A DNA stretch of 64,000 nt from Corallium rubrum (Eukaryota > Cnidaria > Anthozoa > Scleralcyonacea > Coralliidae). The translations under genes and the position numbers were made by a program. Below, piece by piece: positions 33,357 through 43,208 of the stretch (the stretch's first letter is position 1; every line of letters begins with the position of its first letter). The notes under the pieces were generated by a model, which worked only from the letters and a program-made list of their open reading frames with translations, searched no databases and was not told the origin of the DNA. Location: assembly GCA_964035015.1 (NCBI GenBank), contig CAXIUP010000141.1, positions 664,787-728,786 on the forward strand, written 5' to 3'.

Positions 33357-33430
33357 TGAATCGAACCCAAGGTCACCGAATCAATGAAATGGCGCTCTGA
33401 CCACTCAGCTATTGAGACACGGTCAGGGCA
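33357..33430 (-). repeat. tRNA-like SINE head
   Basis: The minus strand shows a D-arm-like TAGCTGAGTGGTCAGAGCGC and a T-arm-like CTTGGGTTCGATTC. It borders the GATGY array directly, so the satellite may have grown from a SINE end. No intact acceptor stem. Confidence 0.45.
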
Positions 33431-33509
33431 GTGAGAGATTTTCATATTTACATTATGTATGACCGTTCTTTTCAAGTCTCTACAGGAAGATATCAGATCT
33501 TCACAAGGT

Positions 33510-33590
33510 CTTCTCCCATACAGCTCGAGGTGGTCAGAGCGTCGACATACGTTAATTATTCGGAGACTTTGGGCTCGATTTCTGATTGAA
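33510..33590 (+). repeat. tRNA-like SINE head, degenerate
   Basis: ACAGCTCGAGGTGGTCAGAGCG followed by TTGGGCTCGATTTC resembles D- and T-arms. Followed by the (ATT)n tract. Confidence 0.4.
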
Positions 33591-33601
33591 GCTGTCAGAT
33601 A

Positions 33602-33717
<116 letters not shown>

Positions 33718-34739
33718 GTTTCCATATGATTTCAAAAGCACAAGAGTTAAAATACACTTCAAATAAACGACAATTTTTTAAAAGTAAACATGTTTCGGCA
33801 ACACTTACGCAATCTTCAGTACTAAGCAGTAATGGATTAAAATATTTACATGCAGTATTTATATAACTTAACCTGGTTTGTATTACAATGGTGATATTCT
33901 AAATATAAAATTCTAACACGATGTGACGAACTGAGGAGAATATTGATGACAAGGTGACATGTCATTCTAATGAGCGTCAAGCGTAAAAAAGCGTCTAGCG
34001 TTAAAAACAAGTAAACAAGTAAAGAAATTCTAATTACAGTGGTGGACTGGTGGAGATGTAAAGAGGGAGAGAGAGGAGGGGAAAAAAAATTATAAAATTA
34101 TAAACTAAATATACTGCCCTCTTGTATATTTACATTATTATAATTGTTATAATGATTATTATATCATTATTACTAGTATACAAGAGCTGTGAGTACCTTC
34201 TGCTACATTGATATAGCAAAATCCCAGTCCTAGAACGCAAAATACATAACCAGAAAGAGCCATCTGAAAACTTCTTGGTACATATACAATGTTGTACCAC
34301 TTATAGCCTAAAAAACAGAAAATAGAAGCAAAGCTCAAGCCCCTTGAATTAATTTTTATTGACTCCTGGAACACAGTATTGTTCTTATACATGGCCAAAG
34401 CATGACCCCGAGGAAAGAGAAAAGACGCTAGCCTAACCCTGCCCCCCACCTCTAAACCTGACCCTAACCCTAATGACACCCCCCCCCCCCCCCCCCCGGT
34501 AACCCTAAATCTAACCACAACCCCCACAACACCCGTATTGTTTTTTTGTTATATGCTTTTTACTTAAACATCCCACATGTGGGACAGAGAGTCCCCTAGG
34601 CTTCAGGATAATCCTGAATTCTAGACACTTTAAACTGACAATTCAGGATAGTCCTGCACCACATTCAGCATTCAATCTGATCTTCCTCGGCCCACTCCCA
34701 CTTCTTTGTTTGCAGTAGCTCGAGTGCACACCTGGCCCA

Positions 34740-34925
34740 GGTGTCGTGTTGGTTGATAAAAAGATCATTTACAAAATCATGAGGGAACGACAACCGCTTG
34801 ACAACTACTAGTATTTACTGAACCAACATTCTATACAACAGGATCAGTTAAATGAAGAATACAAAGGCTTTGTAGTTATTCCTTTCATCCAAGGGACGAG
34901 TGAGAAGATTTTAGATTTTTTAGAT
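34740..34925 (+). pseudogene. PLE coding remnant, copy B
   Basis: Same VIPFIQGTSEKI motif as in copy A. An 18-base stretch (TACTAGTATTTACTGAAC) not present in copy A interrupts the upstream frame. The partner segment (RILQNHSVKVTFKP) is at 35220-35275. Confidence 0.5.
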
Positions 34926-35215
34926 TTAATGACTTTATTGCCTATTGCAACTGGTGAAACAGAGCGAAATGCCCCAATTGAACATGACTACCATGATGTA
35001 AGTGTTGGTTTTGCGGAGAGAGCTGAGGAATACCGGAGAACCCGGCGAAAAAACCTCGAAGCACAGGAGAGATCAACTACAACTCTACTCACATTAGTTC
35101 CAAGCTCGACAACGGGGTCATTCCCAAGCGGTCACCCATCCAAGTATTAACCCCGTCTAACCGGGCTTAACTTCTTGGTGAGAGGCAGCGCGCTAACAGC
35201 ACACGCCACCCGTGG
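34926..35215 (-). mobile_element. 5S rRNA-derived insert, copy B
   Basis: 5S-like block on the minus strand at 35108-35180 (GAAGTTAAGC, GGTTAATACTTGGATGGG, TGACCGC), in the same position as in copy A. Confidence 0.6.
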
Positions 35216-35380
35216 TTCCCAACGCATACTTCAAAACCATTCAGTTAAAGTGACCTTTAAACCAGGAATATATATGACACCCGTTTGCTTGAGTTGGTTG
35301 ATCTTATCTTTTAGCTTTGAGACAACAAACGACGCTGAGTTTTTGGACTTCCTGCATGACTTGTTAAATTTATTAGTCTT

Positions 35381-35424
35381 TTAACCCTGATGATGGACGC
35401 TTAGTCCGAAAGCTTGGTTGTTAA
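35381..35424 (+). ncRNA. hammerhead ribozyme (type I, minimal stem III), copy B
   Basis: Intact core: CTGATGA (35387-35393), stem II GGAC/GTCC around loop GCTTA (35395-35407), GAAA (35408-35411). The palindrome AGCT (35411-35414) gives a 2-bp stem III, then U at position 17 (cleavage site after 35415). Stem I pairs TTAACC (35381-35386) with GGTTG (35416-35420). A stem III this short is known from PLE and newt ribozymes, which act as dimers. The position just after the PLE coding remnant fits. Activity is inferred. Confidence 0.7.
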
Positions 35425-35476
35425 TTTTTTCGATCCTTTTACCTAAATTTTAATAAACTGCTAGTTGAAACTTTAA

Positions 35477-36275
35477 AGTGGCACTATGACGGAAAAATCG
35501 TGAATCTAGTATTGATACCAGTGAACTATAATTTCCAAATGAGGAATACCGGCGTTTCCGGTTTCTCAAAATATTCACTCATTCTTGAGATATTTAAGTT
35601 TCTGAAACATGTAAATTAGGTGTCTCGTGACGTCATTTACTCACACAGGTTAAACAAGATTTACAAAATGAGTAATATATCTGAAATTAAGAGGTAGAAA
35701 TAATTCAAACTTTTCACAAGAATAGTTATGGGGAAAATACACTACAATGTTGACATTACGTTGTTTCCATGGATACCGTTTGCAAACAGGCGCCTTCCAT
35801 TTGTAAAACAAAAATGTTCATTTTTTTCTCCATAAAACAACTTTTACTGCAATACATTGACATGAATATTTGTGTCACACATGGATATTGTATCGAATGT
35901 TTCAATCATCATATTCTTTTGAAAAGAAACATAAAGTCTTTTAATTTTTAGAAAAAATGCTCGTATTTCTAAACAGTTTCCGTAGCAACAACATGATGCG
36001 CACAGTGGAGTGTACTTTTATGATAACTATACTTGTGCAAAGTTTGAATTATTTCTTCCTGTTATTTGCATAGATATTAGTCATTTTGTTAATCTCATTT
36101 TGCCTGTGTGAGAAAATGACGTCACAAGGCACCTAATTTACATGTTTCACAAACCTGAGTAATTCTAGAAAGAGACAATATATTGAGAAATTGAAAATGC
36201 CGGTATTCATCATTTGCAAACTATATTTTAACGCAATCAAAATTAGATACACGATTTTCCCGTCGTAGTGCCACT
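35477..36275. mobile_element. TTAA-flanked foldback MITE, copy B
   Basis: Second copy of the element at 4790-5603, with TTAA at 35473-35476 and 36276-36279. Confidence 0.75.
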
Positions 36276-36497
36276 TTAATACAATTGTGAATTTAAATAC
36301 CTAGCAACATAACTGTTTTAAATATATATTATTTGTCGTTCAATTTTGAATGCATTGGAAAAGCTAGCTTCCAAAAGCTTTGTTGAAACGGGCAATAGAG
36401 AATTGGAAGTAAAAATTAAACCTGAATACAATTATAAATAAATAAAGTACTAAATGAATGGCTAGAACGGTGCATGTGAAAGCAACCCTGGTAGAAA

Positions 36498-37810
36498 TCC
36501 TAAACAGGATCCTATAGGATCCTACAGGATCCTGTAGGATCCTGTCAGGATCCTAAATATAACAGGATCCTAACCAGGATCCTGACAGGATCCTGAACTT
36601 AGCAGCATCCTAACCAGGATCCTGACAGCATCCTGAACTTTGCAGGATCCTAATCAAGATCCTGACAGGATCCTAAACTTAACAGGATCCTAACCTAGGA
36701 TCCTGAACTTCGCACGATTCTAACCAGGATCCTGACAGCATCCTGAACAGTGTTACTAAAGGAAGAAACTAGAGTAAACTAAATTAGCTTTATTTATACT
36801 GAATAGCCTTAGCAGTCATATTTAAGCTGTTCTCTCTGGAAGTCAAGTATTAAGGAGTATCTCTTATTGGTTCAGTATTACTACAGGAGGAAGCTATGCA
36901 GGATCCTAATCAATATCCTGACAGGATCCTAAACTTAACATGATCCTAACCAGGATCCTGACAGGATTCTAAGCTTTACAGAAGCCTATAATCAGAATCT
37001 TGGTTAGGGAACTCAGAATCTTTGTTAGGGAACATCCTGAAATCAATACTAAGATCTTTTTATGAAGGATACCATAATATCTAAAACTAGACATTCTAGG
37101 ATCCTGAGTAGGATCCTACCAAGAAAATCTAGGTTCCTGAGTAGGATCCTACCAAGAAAACCTAGGATCCTGAGTAGTATCCTGCCAGGAAAATCTAGGA
37201 TCCTGAGTAGGATCGTACTAGGAAAATCTAGGATCCTGAGTAGGATCCTAGCAGGAAAATCTAGGATCCTGAGTAGGATCCTACCAAGAAATCTAGGATC
37301 CTGAGTAGGATCCTACCAAGAAAATCTAGGATCCTGAGTAGTATCCTGCCAGGAAAACCTAGGATCCTGAGTAGTATCCTGCCAGGAAAATCTAGGATCC
37401 TGAGTAGGATCCTACTAGGAAAATCTAGGATCCTGAGTAGGATCCTAGCAGGAAAATCTAGGATCCTGAGTAGGATCCTAGCAGGAAAATGTAGGATCCT
37501 GAGTAAGATCCTACCAACAAAATCTAAGATCCTGCGTAGGATCCTACCAAGAAATCTAGGATCCTGCATAGGATCCTACCAACAAAATCTAGGATCCTGA
37601 GTATGATCCTACCAAGAAATCTAGGATCCTGAGAAGGATCCTTGCTCCAAGTCCGCCTCTTTCTGCTGGGAGAGAGGCAGGTGGGTGGGAGGATAGGTCG
37701 GCACTCAGCAGGAGCAACTCTAGATCCTACCAGGAAAATCTAGGATCCTGACAATTAATAGCAGCACCCTGTGCTGGATCTTCCTGGGAAAATATACTGT
37801 AGGATCCTAA
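36498..37810. repeat. left AGGATCCT array
   Basis: Irregular AGGATCCT spacing to about 37060 (with AACTTAACAGGATCCTAACC-type units), then about 17 units of a 33-bp repeat (CTAGGATCCTGAGTAGGATC plus CTACCAAGAAAAT) to 37640. The RILSRILPRK and LLRILDFP peptides come from this repeat. Confidence 0.9.
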
Positions 37811-37858
37811 CATAAATGACGTTAATAACAAAGAAACTGATCAGTCATTCCCAGTTAA

Positions 37859-38396
37859 GGTGACTCCACAGAGTTTCTTGAAAAATGGAAAGTACAAGTT
37901 TGAGAGTCCAAAACATGTGCATAAACAATTCGGGAAAAGAATAAAACTAAATGTTATGCATAGTTAAACAGTCTGACAATCAAAAACTGTTACAATTACC
38001 CTTGCCAATTACCCTTCAAACTAATTTAATTCGAAAAAAACGAGTAATCAATAGGCCGATTTTAGAAAAATTCTGTAGAACGAGTAATTTTTTTTCTGGA
38101 AAAATATTTTTAAAAAATTTCGTTCTACAGAATTTTTTTAAAATCGGCCTATTGATTACTCATACTATAAGAAAAGTTTTAACGAAAGAAAAATTGGGGG
38201 TCACCAAAGTTTTTTTCGAATTAAACTAGTTTGAAGGGTAATTGGCAGCCATTTTGAAACGTAATTGTTGCCATAGCAACAACTGTTGCTATTTATTTGG
38301 TAACAGTTTTTGATTGTCAGACTGTTTAACTATGCATAACATTTAGTTTTAGTCTTTTTCCGAATTGTTTAATCACCTGTTTTGGACTCTCAAACT
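37859..38396. mobile_element. right-truncated copy of the GGTGGCTCC MITE
   Basis: Starts after TTAA (37855-37858) with GGTGACTCCACAGAGTTTC and follows the element at 6665-7273 but ends at TTGGACTCTCAAACTT, losing the right TIR. Its centre is a hairpin built on ATCGGCCTATTGATTAC. Confidence 0.65.
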
Positions 38397-38774
38397 TCTC
38401 TCTTCGAGTCTTTGACAAATAAAATCAGACAGAGTAATGTAATGAAAGGGCCATTTTGGTCGGCTCAAGAAAGAATTACTAAGAACTTACAGAATCTTGT
38501 ATTAAAGATCTTGTAAAATCCCGCCAAAAATCTTGTAGAATACAATATTACGTCTGACCACGGTTAATAGAAGGGAGACTGGTTAGGCTAGCCGGCTAAC
38601 TTCAAAGGGAGCGGCAAATGGTGTCGGGAACCATCGGAAAAAAGATCACGTGATGACTTGAGTACATGGCCTTGTAAACATTCAAAGGTGCGACTATTGT
38701 AAATCTTCGAGTTCGAAACTAAATAGCGAAATTTTCATCGAGAGAGGGCAAAAGAAACGATCATTGAGGGTGCT

Positions 38775-40034
38775 ATGGATGTGGAAAGTGATGCAGAACA
38801 CGACGATGAACTTTTTGAAGGGCAAGAACGTGAGGGAAAGCGTTATTTTGAAACTTCTCTCGAAGTCGCAGAAGAAGGTGAAGGCGCGCTACGTGAAACC
38901 AACGAGCTAGTCGACACTGATTTCAGTGACTTATATAACTTAGACATTTCTATTGCTATAACTGAAGCAGAAACTGACGAAGTACATGTAGATGCTGAAT
39001 TCGCTGATGCTTTAAGCGAAATCGAAGGCAAGAAGTCTTTTCCTTGCGCTAAATGCAATAAAGTTTGCAAATCGAAGGGTGGATTGACAAGGCACATAAA
39101 CTCGAAGCATTTCGAAGCCGATATAGTTGGGTCTGGGGAAACCAGTGGGACAAATGAAACTGGTCTATGTAAAGACACCGTGGCGTCGATTGTGGAGTCG
39201 ATAAAAACTAAATTGATAGAGGAAGATTTGTATGGAGCTGAGACAAACACTGGTTTAAAAAGTGTTTCTTCAAGCGATGCTTTGTTCGAGGCTTTACTGC
39301 CATTATACAACACGTTCCGTCGCAAGAACAACCAAGACGAACTGCTCGAGTCTTTTTATGGTTTAATTCCGCGTTCGTGTGAATTATTAAAGTGCAAAGA
39401 CTACAGACTTGCAAATTTGGTTATGATTCAAATACCAGATCATTTAGTTGGCTTTTATAATATTAGTCAAAACCGTGGGCAGAAAGAATCAGCAACGAAA
39501 CCAGAGCTTGACCCGGCTGAACGTGGACCTCTTTCTTACATCGCAGGATACGTTGTTTCGAAACTTTATCTTGTAAATAGAAAGAAGAAGGATAAATGCA
39601 ACGAAGAACTGCAAGCGTTATTACAGAATATGAAGTCAACAGAAGCAACGAGTAGCTTCATATCTGCTCGAACACGAGGAGGTCTTGTCACTCCCTGTGA
39701 TGACTTGGTACGAATTTTAGAAGACGCCGAAATTTCCTTTCGAAAACAAGTCAGTGAGGGTGAGTTAACTCTACGAAACATTCCCATAGATACTATGTGT
39801 ATGTCAACACTAAACTCCCCAACAGTGAAATCGTTGTGGGATAACATTGTGGTTTCATCAGGCGTCGATCCATCAAGTTCCACACAAAAATTATGCTTCG
39901 AAAATGTAATCAAACTTTACTTGAGAGTTCGTTCTTTTTCTTATGCTAGAGATTATGTAACTAAATATAAAATAAGGGAAAAACAGTTAAAGAAAAAAGC
40001 ACTAAGAAAGGACATGAAACGAAGTTCCACTTAA
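38775..40034 (+). CDS. C2H2 zinc-finger protein with P-transposase C-terminal tail
   Basis: 419 codons in one exon, starting about 215 bases inside the left TIR; the first ATG gives an acidic N terminus. A single C2H2 finger occupies about residues 91-112 (C-x2-C-x12-H-x4-H, KGGLTRH). After a middle region come SYIAGYV (254-260) and ARTRGGLVTP..D (298-310) with ILEDAEISFRKQ. This SYIAGYV...RGGL..P...aE..fr pattern is what I recognise as the extreme C terminus of many P/THAP9 transposases. The opposite-strand transposase of this element lacks it. It may be a DNA-binding partner or regulator of transposition, or a separated transposase subunit. No other finger is seen. Confidence 0.7.
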   Translation: MDVESDAEHDDELFEGQEREGKRYFETSLEVAEEGEGALRETNELVDTDFSDLYNLDISIAITEAETDEVHVDAEFADALSEIEGKKSFPCAKCNKVCKSKGGLTRHINSKHFEADIVGSGETSGTNETGLCKDTVASIVESIKTKLIEEDLYGAETNTGLKSVSSSDALFEALLPLYNTFRRKNNQDELLESFYGLIPRSCELLKCKDYRLANLVMIQIPDHLVGFYNISQNRGQKESATKPELDPAERGPLSYIAGYVVSKLYLVNRKKKDKCNEELQALLQNMKSTEATSSFISARTRGGLVTPCDDLVRILEDAEISFRKQVSEGELTLRNIPIDTMCMSTLNSPTVKSLWDNIVVSSGVDPSSSTQKLCFENVIKLYLRVRSFSYARDYVTKYKIREKQLKKKALRKDMKRSST

Positions 40035-41705
40035 TATAAGAAGATTCTACTCAGTTATAAGTAGTAAAAATTATTATTTTTTGTATGTAAATATATTTTG
40101 TATCCTTAAGTTGCTTTAAATTATTGAAATTATGTTATATTACATTATATATCCACTCAGAAAAAAATCACAATATGAAAATAAGGGAAGGGCTGGTTAC
40201 TTTTTGGAGTACAAGCTTAAATAGCTTATGGTTTAAGTTAGCTCAGAGTGCAGTATTGCTCCACACATTTAATACCAGCAGTGCTAAAATTCTTACTCAA
40301 GCCATACTACATTCTGTGTTAAGGTTAAACCATAGTTTATTACACATTGAACTCCCAAAACCAGCAGTTTACAACCTTTTGCTACAGTGTAGTTTACTAT
40401 ATTCTAAACACTGCCTACGCAGCACTACTACACTTTTTTACTACTCTTGGTGTTTCCTTTTTAAACTATTCCAATAATAATATATTGATCCTACTGTAAT
40501 ATTTACACACTAATTTGAGTTGTTTAAATATTTTGTTATAAATAAAAGTATCTCAACAATTAGAAAGGCTCTTCTATTGACTATAATAATACTTATATTG
40601 AGCATTGCACAACTGGTATAACTGGTATAAAGTTCTGATGTTCAACTAATTTTAACACTATTTCACAACTAACAAATAAGTACATGTATGCAGAGTAACA
40701 ATTACCAAATTTTTAAGTAATAAACTTAGTAATACCATGATCACCTCGGTTTCTTTTGTAGGGCAATTTCTAATTTTGCCCTCTAGCAGGGCAGTTTAGT
40801 GCAAATAATCTATTTTTCCTTCATTAGCATGCATGACCAAGCATCCAAACAATACTTCTTTTACACAACAAAAAAGTGCATTAAGTTAAATATATTACCT
40901 CCGTGATCATGGTATTACAAGCTAATACCATGACATGAGGCACATTAGTGATTAAATGTCCCCTCAAGCCTTGGGAGAGTTTGTGAAAGATCCTAGGGTT
41001 GCACCCTCAGGACTTTCACAAACTTCCCTCGGCTTTTGGGGACATTTAGTCACTAATCTCCCTCATGTCATGGTATTACTTATAATAATACCTATTATTA
41101 AGGTACACAGTTTCAATATCTACAAATTAAGAGATATTTGCAGTCTCCTTAAGTCTTAACCCATTCCTAGCCAAAGTCATCCTTTATTATTGATTTTACA
41201 CATGATATTAATATATCATGCAGTTTATAACAAGTTAATTTATCATGCAGTTTTAACTGCAAAGGAACTTTGTCAAATGACCTTTGCTCTACTAGTAATT
41301 TGAACACAGACCTGTGCAAAGGCATCAATCAATATGACTTTAGAAATTTAGTAATATAGTTTGGAGATCTTTCTCATGTTTAATTTGTGTCCAATTCACT
41401 AGAACCAGCCAAGGTTCTATAAACTTGGAAATATTGAGCAAATGTTCCCTTCCAGTTTCTATATAATAATGTTTTTAATAAAATGTATATTTATTGAGTG
41501 AGTTTTAATGGTAAATTACCTCTCAACCATATCCCTAGCAACAAGGTTGAAAACCGTTTCCACAAACAGTTAAAACTTTTGGTAAATGCTGTTTGGCTCA
41601 TTTAGTTTAGCAAAATGTAAGCAAAAAGAAGGCATTTTTCAAACACATTAAAGACTACATGTACCCACTATGCTAGGGACATGATTGAGAGGATATAAAT
41701 TTGGT
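40035..41705. other. convergent intergenic region of P element with two large palindromes
   Basis: No gene. Two back-to-back palindromes: 40733-40917 (TACCATGATCACCTCGG facing CCTCCGTGATCATGGTA) and 40921-41088 (TAATACCATGACATGAGGCA facing CTCATGTCATGGTATTA, with GGGACATTTAGTCACTAAT inside). They could be nested MITEs or a termination/insulator structure between converging genes. Confidence 0.55.
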
Positions 41706-43208
41706 TCATTTCTTCTGGCGTTTTTTCACTGGCTCATTGCTAACCTTATACCACTTTTCTTTTCCGTACCGTCCTCCAACGTTTCCTCTGATTACTGGAG
41801 CAATGTCTCTTTGGGCTGCAATTGTTAGATCGTTGTATCCAAATTGCTGGGCAGTAGGATTATCTGATCTTCCTCCCTTTCCCCTTTGGTGCCCAAAATA
41901 ATCCTCAACCACATCTTGCATAAAACGCTCACTCAGTACGTATTGGAATCCCTGTGTCAGCAAAAATTGAATCGCTTCCACATGTGAATGTGCTGAGATC
42001 TTCAAGCCCTCGTGTGTTTGGGCAGAAAGAAACATTCTCCCTCTTTCATCAGGTGAGTAATTTCCTTCGCGGGTTAAGGTACTCTGTCTCCAATCTTCGA
42101 CGTACTTTAGGAAGACTTCTTTCAACCAAGTGAACCGCTCATCATCACCAGAGGTGTATGGCTTGATGAACTGATTTCTCTTCCTGACATGCTCGGTCGT
42201 TGACCTCACATTAGTACAGTCAAAGAAATCGTTCATCATGTCACAGAACTGAGCAGTTCCGAGAACCTCTTTCTTGCCACTCTCCCTCAAGGCAATTGCC
42301 ACAGACTTGCTTAGGACCTGGGTTGCCAGTTTCACCTTCATCTTGCTGTATGAAGTGAGGACAATATGGTCCATGGTCAGCTTGGGCAAGGTGTGCAAGG
42401 CAAATTCCTGGTCACCATAAAACAGGTCTGCTATGTGTCGGAATAACACATAGTTGCCATCGTTCCACATGTAGCGACTGGAAGACCCGGAACCGGAGTT
42501 GTAAAGGCAATTCCGTGCTGTCTTCATTAAATGTGGAGAATCAGCGAAGAAGTATATGAAGCGTGACATTGCAAAAACATTACGTGTTTTGTATACAACA
42601 TCACACTTCAGGTCAGCTGCTAGGTTGCAATGCAGACGAAAGAACTTTCGGTTTGGAGAAGCCCCATCGTTGACTGCAGCACACACCCAAAGATTCAGGG
42701 AAATCTCCAAAACAGACACTATTCTCCAGAACAATGGCATCAACTGGAATGAAGTAACATTTCCTGTGAAGAAATATGCAATGACATGTTTTATATCTGT
42801 GCATAATCCCCTCACAAGAAATGCTAAAGCATGGCTGGCAATAGAATCTTCTTCTGAAATGTTGGCAAAGTTTGTCATAGGATCTCCTAGGTCAACAAAA
42901 CCTATCAGATCACCAGAAACCTTGTCAAACACAAGATTCGATTGAATTTTCATTTCATCCATAACCAGGGCCACATATCTCTGGGAATCAGAAAATGAAG
43001 TTGTTTTCTCTCGCAGGCTTTCAACGTTTTCTTTGTTGATACCAGCTTTTGGCTTGAAGTAGTTTTTGTAGTCACGAAGAACACGTTCACTCGGTAAAAC
43101 AAGGGCACCACTATCTCTCAGTTCCCTGTAGGCAGAGGGTGACTTTCCATGGAGAGACAAGGCAAATCGTATTATCTGTGGGTGGTATCTCCTTCCCATT
43201 TTATTCAC
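41706..43208 (-). CDS. P transposase exon 3: catalytic core
   Basis: 500 codons, uninterrupted. VNKMGRRYHPQIIRFALSLH begins the P-transposase core. It includes GDLIGFVDLGDP, AYFFTGNVTSFQLMPLFW, the DDE residues given in the gene entry and FGHQRGKGGRSDNPT near the end. It stops with a short basic tail (KKRQKK). Confidence 0.85.
   Translation of the reverse strand: MNKMGRRYHPQIIRFALSLHGKSPSAYRELRDSGALVLPSERVLRDYKNYFKPKAGINKENVESLREKTTSFSDSQRYVALVMDEMKIQSNLVFDKVSGDLIGFVDLGDPMTNFANISEEDSIASHALAFLVRGLCTDIKHVIAYFFTGNVTSFQLMPLFWRIVSVLEISLNLWVCAAVNDGASPNRKFFRLHCNLAADLKCDVVYKTRNVFAMSRFIYFFADSPHLMKTARNCLYNSGSGSSSRYMWNDGNYVLFRHIADLFYGDQEFALHTLPKLTMDHIVLTSYSKMKVKLATQVLSKSVAIALRESGKKEVLGTAQFCDMMNDFFDCTNVRSTTEHVRKRNQFIKPYTSGDDERFTWLKEVFLKYVEDWRQSTLTREGNYSPDERGRMFLSAQTHEGLKISAHSHVEAIQFLLTQGFQYVLSERFMQDVVEDYFGHQRGKGGRSDNPTAQQFGYNDLTIAAQRDIAPVIRGNVGGRYGKEKWYKVSNEPVKKRQKK

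Larger units (their letters stand above)
33760..36475 (+). mobile_element. PLE-derived composite repeat, copy B left part
   Basis: Homologous to 2743-5785 and extends further left than copy A (AACATGTTTCGGCAACACTT upstream of 33821). Broken after CTAGAACGGT by the AGGATCCT-ended element; the remainder resumes at 47448. A C-run at 34476-34498 and CCCTAACCCTAA-like bits are present. Confidence 0.75.

Noticed and set aside
32494-33475. ITSHH/SHRIA-repeat frames of up to 252 codons
   Set aside because: Translations of the GATGY satellite.
33775-33830. Hammerhead on the minus strand (CTGAAGA...GAAAC)
   Set aside because: The core bases fit the loose consensus, but there is no convincing stem II.
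37062-37569. RILSRILPRK and LLRILDFP repeat proteins
   Set aside because: Translations of the AGGATCCT array.
38843-39331. 162-codon minus-strand frame opposite the C2H2 gene
   Set aside because: Shadow of the real plus-strand gene; Ser-rich with no motif.
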